This document shows positions 43,826-51,121 of a stretch of 64,000 nt of DNA, piece after piece (the stretch's first letter is position 1; every line of letters begins with the position of its first letter). Under the pieces are notes generated by a model. That model searched no databases, was not told the DNA's origin, and saw only the letters and a program-made list of their open reading frames with translations. This DNA is from Sphingomonas gellani (lineage in GTDB: Bacteria; Pseudomonadota; Alphaproteobacteria; Sphingomonadales; Sphingomonadaceae). The stretch lies in the NCBI RefSeq assembly GCF_900110035.1, contig NZ_FOCF01000007.1, positions 142,725-206,724 of the forward strand, read 5' to 3'. Made by a program: the position numbers and the translations under genes.

Positions 43826-45445
43826 TTACGCCATCACGCGTCGCCCCCGCATCACGGTTGCGCTGTGCCCGATGCTGGCGCGGGGGCTGCGCTGCTTCAC
43901 GGTGTCGACCATGATCCAGTCGTTGGTGACCCGGTCCGCCGCCACGGTCATCGCCATATAGCCGCGCCGCGACGTGTCGCACCATTTCAGTTCCGGATTG
44001 GCCCGGACCAGCGCGGCCGCCACGATGCGCGGGTCCGTGCCGACCCCGCCCTCGTACCCCGGAGAGGTGACGCTGTGGCCGGCGAATTCCACTGCCGCCG
44101 GGCGGCCGTCCTGCGCCAGATCGTAAGCCCAGGCATTGTGACTGTCGCCGGAGATCACCACCGTGTTGCCGCCCATCCCCTGCACCGATCGCAGGAACCG
44201 CGCCCGCGCCGCCGGATAGCCGCCCCAATTGTCGAAGTTGAACGGCAGGCCCGCCCTGCCCGCCGCGATGCCGCCCGCGACATAGCGGCGCGCGCGCTCG
44301 TTCGCCCCGCCGAGCCAGTCCGCGGCCTCCGACGGCATCATCGTGCGGCCCATGATGGTGCCGAACCCGACGATCTGCCACGGCCGCCCGCTTTTCACCG
44401 ATGCGCGCATCGCATGCGACAGCCAAACCTCCTGCTGGCTGCCCATCATGGTCGCCGCCGGGTCCATCCACGGGCCGTCACGAAACGCCTTAAGGGCGGC
44501 CATGGGATCGGCCTGTTGGAACAGCGGCGCGACGTCGGGTTGCTCGGTGCGAGCAAGCAGCCGCGTTTCCGTGCGGAACAGCGTGGCAAGGCCACCGATG
44601 TCATAGGCCTTCCACGGCTCGTCCGACACTGGCATCCACTCGCGATACGCCTGGATCGCTGCCGCACGCCGCGGGTTCCAGTCACCTTCGGTCGCCGGAT
44701 CGTGGTTCTCGGCCCCGCCCTCCCAGCTGTCGTTGGCGCTTTCGTGATCGTCCCACTGCGCGATCATCGGAAAACGGGCGTGCAGCGCCTGGAGGTCCGG
44801 ATCGGCGCGGTAGCTGGCATAGCGCAGGCGATAGTCGGCCAGGTGGATGATCTCCCCCGCCGGCAGCGGAACGCGGCCCGGCACTCCGACCCCGGCAGGA
44901 GGATAATTGCCGGTCGCATATTCGTAGAAATAGTCGCCCAGATGGACGACGCAGTCGATGTCGTCGCGCGCCGCGGCATGGCCGTACGCGTTGAACCAGC
45001 CATAGCCCATGTTGGAGCAGGAGAAGATCGCCGCCCGCCACGGACGCCGGCCGTCGGCCGGCAGCGTCCGCGTCCGCCCTGTCGGGGAGAAACTGCCATC
45101 GGGCGCCACGAACCGGAAGAAATAGCTGCGTCCGGGCTGCAGCCCCTCCACGGTGATCTTCGCCGTGTGGTCGCGCCACGGGCCGGTGACCTGGGCGCCG
45201 CCGGCCACCACGCGGGCGAAATCCGCGGTTTCCGCGATCTCCGCGCGCAGTTCCGCATGACCGCCACCGGTCGGCACATAGCGGGTCCACAGCAGCACCG
45301 AGTCAGCGGCCGGTTCGCCGCTCGCGACCGAATGGGTGAACCCCGTCGCGCCGGCAAGAACTGCGGCGCCGACGGAGCCGGGCAGCGCCAGGCTACCGAT
45401 CCCCAACAGGGCGGTCGTGACGAGTGAACGACGGTCGATGATCAT
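43826..45445 (-). CDS. phoD: Alkaline phosphatase D family (PhoD-like) phosphatase/phosphodiesterase
   Basis: A 539-residue exported enzyme. From ATG 45445 (GGAG upstream) the N-terminus IIDRRSLVTTALLGIGSLAL is a Tat signal. FTHSVASGEPAADSVLLWTR begins the N-terminal beta domain. Metal-site motifs follow: VVHLGDYFYEYATG, IAQWDDHESANDSWEGGAEN and VVISGDSHNAWAYDLAQDG. PhoD enzymes use Ca/Fe and cleave phosphomonoesters and diesters in the periplasm, supplying phosphate under starvation. An open frame upstream to 45619 lacks any family feature. It precedes the TonB receptor on the same strand. Confidence 0.9.
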   Translation of the reverse strand: MIIDRRSLVTTALLGIGSLALPGSVGAAVLAGATGFTHSVASGEPAADSVLLWTRYVPTGGGHAELRAEIAETADFARVVAGGAQVTGPWRDHTAKITVEGLQPGRSYFFRFVAPDGSFSPTGRTRTLPADGRRPWRAAIFSCSNMGYGWFNAYGHAAARDDIDCVVHLGDYFYEYATGNYPPAGVGVPGRVPLPAGEIIHLADYRLRYASYRADPDLQALHARFPMIAQWDDHESANDSWEGGAENHDPATEGDWNPRRAAAIQAYREWMPVSDEPWKAYDIGGLATLFRTETRLLARTEQPDVAPLFQQADPMAALKAFRDGPWMDPAATMMGSQQEVWLSHAMRASVKSGRPWQIVGFGTIMGRTMMPSEAADWLGGANERARRYVAGGIAAGRAGLPFNFDNWGGYPAARARFLRSVQGMGGNTVVISGDSHNAWAYDLAQDGRPAAVEFAGHSVTSPGYEGGVGTDPRIVAAALVRANPELKWCDTSRRGYMAMTVAADRVTNDWIMVDTVKQRSPRASIGHSATVMRGRRVMA

Positions 45446-45930
45446 GACGCTCTCCAGATGACACCCCCCCGCTTGCACCGCGATTGTTGAGGCGCCGTGA
45501 CAGTGCGCGGCAGCGAGGCTGGAGAGGGCCGGCTGGGTTACAGCTACCGATGCCGTCGGAGCGTCTTCTTCAGCTTTTCTCGACCGACGCCTTGGCCGTT
45601 CGCTGGCCGTCCCAGCCACGAGCGTGGCCGGCGGGCGTCATGGCACGAAAACCGATCGATGCCGCGATGGCCGGCGCCGGAGCGTAGCGGGCGGCCGAAG
45701 GAGCGGCGACGCGCAGCCCCACTCTTTGCGGAGGTGCACCGATCAGCTTGCGGGGCCGATCTGGTCCGTCTCGCCGTTGCCGAGACTCACGATAGGCTCA
45801 TGACGGGACATCCTTCTCGAAAACGGCGGATAACTGCCGTCCGCGACAATGATCCACCGAATTGCCAGTCCGTCGCCTGCGGGCGTTCGGAGCTAGAGCC
45901 GCAATCGCCCATATGGACGCATTCACCGCG
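45446..45930. other. Intergenic region upstream of phoD
   Basis: About 485 bases between phoD and the end of the dienelactone-hydrolase-like gene. It contains the weak Pho element and an ACGGC/GCCGT stem-loop near 45824-45841 that may terminate the hydrolase transcript. Short open frames show no family resemblance. Confidence 0.45.
45486..45503 (-). promoter_or_regulatory. Weak Pho-box-like element upstream of phoD
   Basis: Read on the minus strand: CTGTCAC, GGCG, CCTCAAC. The first half-site is a perfect match to the PhoB consensus, the second only about 4 of 7. It lies 41 bases before the phoD start. Suggestive because of its position. Confidence 0.35.
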
Positions 45931-46674
45931 TCATCCGAGGGTTCGCCGATAGAATGCCAGGGTCAACGCCATCGCTTGCAGGAACAGCGCGGGATCGTAC
46001 CGCGGGCCCTCGTCCCTCAGGAACGCATGCTGTGCGTTCATCTCGTGCCATTCATAAGACGCGCCGACCTCCTCCAGCCGCGCGTGGATCACCTCACGCC
46101 CGGCATACGGCACGTGCGGATCCTGCCTGCCCCAGACGAACAGGGTCTCAGCCTGCAACTCCGCCATCCGGGCCAGACTGTCGTCGCAACGCCCTTGGCC
46201 CAGCGAGCCGGAATGGATGTCCGTGGGGTAGAAGCAGGCGGCGGCGGACACGCGCGGATCGAGTGCCGCCCGGTAAGCGAGATGCCCGCCAAGACACACG
46301 CCGAACGTTCCAAGCCTGCCGCTGCAGGCTGGGTGTTCCAGGAGAGCGGTCAAGCCGGCCTGCGCATCCGCATCGTACGCCACAACCGGCTTGGTGACCT
46401 TGAGCGCGTTGCCGCGGTCGGTGCCCGCGGGGTCATAGTTCAGGACCGTTCCGGCGGGTTCATACTCGTGATAGACTTCGGGAACGGCGACGACATAGCC
46501 GTTCCCTGCGATCATGGCGGCCAGTCGCCGGATCGGTGCCGTGACCTGGTAGATCTCGGAAAACAGGAGCACGCCCGGAAAGCGGCCGTCGATCGCAGGC
46601 CGGAACAGATGCATCCGCATCGTGCCGCCGCCGGGCACGTCTACATCCTGTATCTCATCGCTGCGCAAGATCAT
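45931..46674 (-). CDS. Dienelactone hydrolase family protein
   Basis: A 247-residue alpha/beta hydrolase from ATG 46674. The nucleophile is a Cys in FGVCLGGHLAYRAALD, as in true dienelactone hydrolases, the acid is in FVWGRQDPHVPYAG, and the His is in MNAQHAFLRDEGPRYD. FPGVLLFSEIYQVTAPIRRL near the start is typical of the family. Possible activity: lactone or ester hydrolysis in ring-cleavage or polysaccharide-related pathways. An open frame upstream to 46953 carries no conserved sequence. It lies within the phosphorus island but has no obvious link to it. Confidence 0.85.
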   Translation of the reverse strand: MILRSDEIQDVDVPGGGTMRMHLFRPAIDGRFPGVLLFSEIYQVTAPIRRLAAMIAGNGYVVAVPEVYHEYEPAGTVLNYDPAGTDRGNALKVTKPVVAYDADAQAGLTALLEHPACSGRLGTFGVCLGGHLAYRAALDPRVSAAACFYPTDIHSGSLGQGRCDDSLARMAELQAETLFVWGRQDPHVPYAGREVIHARLEEVGASYEWHEMNAQHAFLRDEGPRYDPALFLQAMALTLAFYRRTLG

Positions 46675-46865
46675 TCGCTCGGTCTCATGCTGGTTGGTTG
46701 CTACGCCGCTCTGCTGCTGCTCGCGTGAAGGCTCATCGAACGGGGAGCCTAGCTTGGCCACAACCAGGCCGATCGTGCTAGCCCCCATACCGAGGTTGCG
46801 CCCAAATCCTGGTGAAAGCCTGTCAGCCTTCACGCCCTGCCTAGCCGACGAGATGCGAAAGCCGA

Positions 46866-47768
46866 TCACTCCTCCGCAGGCACCGAATAATCCATCGCCG
46901 CGAGGTCGGTGAGCAGATCGGGCCCGCTCGGCTCCCATCCCAGACGCGCGCACGTCCAGGCATTCGACGCGCTCATGTCGAGCCCGGCGAACGGGGCCAT
47001 CCAGCCGAAGTGGTGCTCGACCTCGTCCCTCCCGATCGAGCGGACCGGCAACCCGATGCCCCTGCCGATCGCCTCGGCGATGGCGCGGGCGGTGACGCCC
47101 TCCTCAACCGATGCGTTGTAGCGTGCGCCCGGTTCGCCTTTCTCCAGCGCCAGGACGTAGAGCTTCGCCACGTCGCTGACATGCGCCGCTGACCAGCGCG
47201 TCCGCCCCTCAGCCAGATACGCCACGGCTCCTGCCCGGCGGGCCTCGGCGATCAGCGGCGTGATCAGCCCGGCCCTGGTGGTATCGTGCACCTGCGGCAG
47301 CCGGATGGTGCGCACGTCGACGCGCCGCGCGATCAGTGCCGCGCCGGCAAGTTCGGTCGCGATGCGTGGATTGGCATGGCGCGGGTTGAGCACGTCCTCG
47401 GTCGCCGGGCCTCCGCCGATGGGCGTGCCGATGCCGACGCCGGACGTGATCAACAGCGGCTTGTGTGTGCCCGCCAGCGCCTCGCCCATCGCGGCGATGT
47501 TGCGTTCGTCCTTTCTGGTATTCTCGACAAAGGCCGTGAAATCATGGTCGAATGCGCAATGGATCACCGCGTCGGCCGCTGCCGCACCGCTGGCCAGCGT
47601 CTCGGGCCGTTCCAGGTCGCCGCGGTGAACGTCGACGCCCGCCGCCTCAAGCTGCCGGGCTCCGGCGTCGGAGCGCGTGAGGCCCAGCACCTGGTGGCCA
47701 CCAGCGAGAAGTTCGAGAATGATGTGCGAGCCGATGAAGCCGGTCGCGCCGGTGAGAAAAACGCGCAT
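46866..47768 (-). CDS. NAD(P)-dependent epimerase/SDR-like protein
   Basis: A 300-residue extended SDR from ATG 47768, which has GGAG upstream (the ATG at 47783 has no such site). RVFLTGATGFIGSHIILELL is the cofactor motif, ADAVIHCAFDHDFTAFVENT follows, and TSGVGIGTPIGGGPATED occupies the active-site Ser/Thr region. The catalytic YxxxK is not present in classical form, as in several members of this NmrA/epimerase branch. It is divergent from an MmyB-type regulator across a near-perfect 18-bp palindrome, indicating regulation by it. Confidence 0.85.
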   Translation of the reverse strand: MRVFLTGATGFIGSHIILELLAGGHQVLGLTRSDAGARQLEAAGVDVHRGDLERPETLASGAAAADAVIHCAFDHDFTAFVENTRKDERNIAAMGEALAGTHKPLLITSGVGIGTPIGGGPATEDVLNPRHANPRIATELAGAALIARRVDVRTIRLPQVHDTTRAGLITPLIAEARRAGAVAYLAEGRTRWSAAHVSDVAKLYVLALEKGEPGARYNASVEEGVTARAIAEAIGRGIGLPVRSIGRDEVEHHFGWMAPFAGLDMSASNAWTCARLGWEPSGPDLLTDLAAMDYSVPAEE

Positions 47769-47828
47769 GGGATGCTCCTGCAAGTCGAAGCATGTATCAG
47801 CGGCAACCGCACCCTGTTAAAGCAGTGT

Positions 47829-47846
47829 CCTTATCCTAGTATAAGG
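47829..47846. promoter_or_regulatory. 18-bp near-perfect palindrome, probable operator of the divergent pair
   Basis: CCTTAT-C-CTAG-T-ATAAGG has one mismatched pair. It lies 61 bases from the SDR start and 17 bases before the regulator start. Symmetry and position fit an autoregulatory operator of the MmyB-like protein. Confidence 0.6.
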
Positions 47847-47862
47847 TTCAATAGGGACAGCC

Positions 47863-48708
47863 ATGGCGATAGAGGCATCCAACGCGCTCGGCACCTATCT
47901 GCGCGATCGCCGCGCGCGCCTGGATCCGGCGGCGTTGGGGCTCGCCGGCGGGCGCCGCCGGACACCGGGCCTGCGTCGCGAGGAAGTGGCGAGCCGCGCC
48001 AATATCAGCCCGGCATGGTACACCTGGCTGGAGCAGGGCCGCGGCGGCGCGCCATCGGCCGACGTGCTCGACCGCATCGCCAAGGGGCTGATGCTGACCG
48101 AGCCGGAGCGAGAGCACCTGTACATGCTGGGCCTAGGCCGCCCGCCCGAGGCGCGATACCGGCCGGTCGACGGCATATCCCCGCGATTGCAGCGCGTGCT
48201 GGACGGCATGGCGTTCAGCCCGGCGATCATCAAGACGGCGATGTGGGACGTGGTCGGCTGGAACCGAGCCGCCGCGGCACTGCTGACCGACTATTCGCTG
48301 TTGCCGCGCGAGGGACGCAACATCCTGCGCCTGATGTTCACCGGCGGAAAGGGCCGCAGCCGCAACGAGGATTGTGACAGCGTGGCGCGCTTCGTCGTCG
48401 GTGCTTTTCGCGCCGATGTGGCGCGGGCGGGCGCACAGGGCAGTGCGGAAGCATCGCGGCTTGTCGAAGAGCTGAGCCGCCTCAGCGCGGAATTCGCGAC
48501 GCTGTGGCAGAACCACGACGTCGATGCGCATAGCGAAGGCGTGAAGCGTATCCGGCACCCCGTTGCCGGACTCGTAAAGCTTGAATTCGCATCCTTCGCC
48601 GTCGAGGGCAGGCCCGAACTCGGCATGATCGTCTACAACCCGGCCACCGCCGCCGATGGCGAACGCGTGCGGGCACTGATCGAGCAGAAGGAGGGTATCG
48701 CAGCCTAG
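47863..48708 (+). CDS. XRE-family regulator with MmyB-like ligand domain
   Basis: A 281-residue regulator. LGTYLRDRRARLDPAALGLA, RRRTPGLRREEVASRANISP and AWYTWLEQGRGGAPSADVLD make the helix-turn-helix with the GLRREE block typical of MmyB-like proteins. The C-terminal PAS-like ligand domain (IIKTAMWDVVGWNRAAAALL, then LRLMFTG and VKRIRHPVAGLVKLEF) is the MmyB fold known to bind fatty-acid-like ligands. Such proteins often sit divergent from SDR genes that they control, as here. Confidence 0.9.
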   Translation: MAIEASNALGTYLRDRRARLDPAALGLAGGRRRTPGLRREEVASRANISPAWYTWLEQGRGGAPSADVLDRIAKGLMLTEPEREHLYMLGLGRPPEARYRPVDGISPRLQRVLDGMAFSPAIIKTAMWDVVGWNRAAAALLTDYSLLPREGRNILRLMFTGGKGRSRNEDCDSVARFVVGAFRADVARAGAQGSAEASRLVEELSRLSAEFATLWQNHDVDAHSEGVKRIRHPVAGLVKLEFASFAVEGRPELGMIVYNPATAADGERVRALIEQKEGIAA

Positions 48709-48763
48709 GCGTTGATGGCGGCTCGCCAGGCCACTGCCTGCGTAAGATTCCTTTCATCGTCAC

Positions 48764-48777
48764 GACGCCGAAGCGTC
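48764..48777. promoter_or_regulatory. GACGC-CGAA-GCGTC hairpin between regulator and receptor genes
   Basis: A perfect 5-bp stem with CGAA loop, flanked by an outer CGTCAC...GTGACG inverted repeat. It lies 55 bases after the regulator stop and 50 bases before the receptor start, so it may be a terminator or an operator. Confidence 0.35.
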
Positions 48778-48826
48778 ATACGTGACGGTTAGCGCGCCAG
48801 CTCTCAACGGGGCGGAGCGTACAAAT

Positions 48827-51109
48827 ATGACAAAGCGACATGAGCTGTGGCTTGGATGCTGCGCGATGGCGCTGCTGACGGCGGCTTTGCCTGCCCTGGC
48901 GCAGTCGCAAGAAAGCACGGTAGCGTCGGACGCCTCGGCCGACGACACGCAGGGCGACATCGTCGTCCTGGGCCGCGGCGAGACGCGTCAGGTCCAGACG
49001 CTGACGAAGAGCGATCTCGATGCGCAGCCGCCTGCGGCCAGTCCGATCAAGGCGCTGGAAAAGCTGCCCAGCGTGAACTTCCAGAGCGCCGATCCGCTTG
49101 GGGTGAACGAATATTCCACCAGCATCTCGGTGCGCAGCTTCGGGCAGACGCAACTCGGCTACACGCTCGACGGCATGCCGCTGGGCAACATGTCCTATGG
49201 CAGCTTCAACGGGCTTCATATCAGCCGGGCCGCCATTTCGGAGAACGTGGCCGGGGCGGAGCTGGCCCAGGGTGCGGGCGCCCTCGACACGCCCGCCAGC
49301 TCCAATCTGGGCGGCACGATCAAGTTCACCACGGTGGACCCGTCACAAACCCTCGGCGGCGAGATCGATGCCGGTTACGGCAGCCAGAACACCTACCGGC
49401 TGTTCGCGCGGCTGGACACGGGTGACCTGGGCGACGGCACGCGCGCCTATATCAGCGGCGCGCACCTGGACCAGCCCAAGTGGAAGGGGAACGGCAAGAC
49501 CTCTTCGTGGCAGACGAACGCCAAGCTCATCTCCCCGCTCGGTCCCGACACCACGCTGACGGTGTACGGCGCCTATTCGGATCTCGCGACCGACGATTAC
49601 ATGGACGTGTCCCGGTCGATCGTTGATCGTTACGGCTGGAACTGGGATTATCTGCGGTACGACTGGGCGACCGCCGTGGCGCTCGCCACTGCGTACCAGG
49701 CCAACCCGTCCGGCGACTGCGGCGGCAACGCGTACCCGCTGGGCATTCGCTGCGTCGACGACACCTATTATGACGGCACCACGCTGCGCAGCGACGTGCT
49801 GGGCTATCTGCGCCTGGAAAGCCGGCTGAGCGACAAGGTTCAGGTGCGCGTGCAGCCCTATTTCCACCATAACCGGGGTGAGGGCACCTGGTGGTATCCC
49901 TATTCGGGCACCCCCGGCGGCGCGCCGCTGTTCGTGCGCAGTTCGGGGTATGGCCTGGATCGCTGGGGCGCCACCGCCGCGGTGACGGTGGAACTGGGCG
50001 CGCACAGCATCGAGGCAGGCGGCTGGCTGGAGCGCGCCGATGTGATGAGCCGTCGCCTGCGCTACGGCATCGCGGCCGACGGCAGCAACTGGGGCCATCG
50101 GCAGTGGCCGCGGATGAGCGACGCGTTCGGCAGCTATTACGACTTCCGCTACGACGTCCGGACCAACCAGGGTTTCCTGCAGGACACCTGGCAGGTCACC
50201 GACGCGCTGAAGGTCACCGCCGGGTTCAAGGCGCTGGACGTCGACGTGCGGGCGCGGACGATCCAGACGACCATCACCCAGGCGCAGGGCAAGATCGAGG
50301 CGCGCGACCTGTTCCTGCCGCAGGCCGGCGTGAACTACATGGTCACGCACGATTTCGAGCTGTTCGGCAGCTATGCGGAGAACTTCTCCGCCTTCGGCAG
50401 CGGCCCCTTCTCCACCGACCAGGCCAGCTTCGATGCCACGAGCGGCGACCTGAAACCCGAAAGCTCGCGGACGTTCGAGGGCGGCCTGCGCCTGCACCTG
50501 CCCCGCTTCGAGGGCGTTCTCGCAGGTTATCACGTCAAGTTCCGCAACCGGCTGGCGGGGTTCAGCCCGTGCTCCGTGATCGAAACCTGCGCGAGCATCA
50601 CCTCCAACGTCGGCAGCGTCACCACCTATGGCATCGAGGCGGCGGGAACCTGGCGGCTGGTGCGCCACCTGTCCCTGTTCGGTTCATACTCCTATACCAA
50701 CGCGCAATATGACGACGACACGGTGAACGGCGCTGGCGAGGTCGTTCTCAGGACGCGTGACCGCCAGGTCGTGGGCGTGCCCCGCCACATCGCGAACGCA
50801 GAGGTCGCGTATGACGACGGGACCGTGTTCGGGCGGGTCGGGGCCGGCTATCAGAGCCGCCGCTACTACACCTTCCTGAACGACGCCTCGATCGACGGAC
50901 GAATCGTCGCGAGCCTGTCGCTCGGCGTGCGCTTCGCCGGTGACGGACCGCTTGCCGGCCTGGAAGTGCAGGGCAACGTCACCAACCTGTTCGACAAGAA
51001 CTATTTCGCCACCTTCGGTTCGACCAACAGCGACGTGGCTGGTAATTACCAGGGCGGCATGGTGGGCGCGCCGCGGCAGTTCTTCATCACGGCGCGCAAG
51101 CGGTTCTGA
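48827..51109 (+). CDS. TonB-dependent receptor paired with phospholipase C
   Basis: A 760-residue receptor. The ATG at 48827 starts a signal peptide (LGCCAMALLTAALPALAQSQ); the GTG at 48782 would add 15 residues before it and is less likely. GDIVVLGRGE is the TonB-box-like region. The plug has IKALEKLPSVNFQSADPLGV, QLGYTLDGMPLGNMSYGSFN and PASSNLGGTIKFTTVDP, nearly block for block like the receptor at 37431-40007. The two receptors are paralogues. The phospholipase C gene begins 12 bases after its stop. No good Pho box is visible upstream. Confidence 0.9.
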   Translation: MTKRHELWLGCCAMALLTAALPALAQSQESTVASDASADDTQGDIVVLGRGETRQVQTLTKSDLDAQPPAASPIKALEKLPSVNFQSADPLGVNEYSTSISVRSFGQTQLGYTLDGMPLGNMSYGSFNGLHISRAAISENVAGAELAQGAGALDTPASSNLGGTIKFTTVDPSQTLGGEIDAGYGSQNTYRLFARLDTGDLGDGTRAYISGAHLDQPKWKGNGKTSSWQTNAKLISPLGPDTTLTVYGAYSDLATDDYMDVSRSIVDRYGWNWDYLRYDWATAVALATAYQANPSGDCGGNAYPLGIRCVDDTYYDGTTLRSDVLGYLRLESRLSDKVQVRVQPYFHHNRGEGTWWYPYSGTPGGAPLFVRSSGYGLDRWGATAAVTVELGAHSIEAGGWLERADVMSRRLRYGIAADGSNWGHRQWPRMSDAFGSYYDFRYDVRTNQGFLQDTWQVTDALKVTAGFKALDVDVRARTIQTTITQAQGKIEARDLFLPQAGVNYMVTHDFELFGSYAENFSAFGSGPFSTDQASFDATSGDLKPESSRTFEGGLRLHLPRFEGVLAGYHVKFRNRLAGFSPCSVIETCASITSNVGSVTTYGIEAAGTWRLVRHLSLFGSYSYTNAQYDDDTVNGAGEVVLRTRDRQVVGVPRHIANAEVAYDDGTVFGRVGAGYQSRRYYTFLNDASIDGRIVASLSLGVRFAGDGPLAGLEVQGNVTNLFDKNYFATFGSTNSDVAGNYQGGMVGAPRQFFITARKRF

Positions 51110-51121
51110 GGGCGATCGAAT

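Noticed and set aside
48709..48826. Pho box upstream of the receptor/phospholipase operon
   Set aside because: Single CTTTCAT, TCGTCAC and GCGTCAT half-sites are present, but none has a partner at 11-base spacing.
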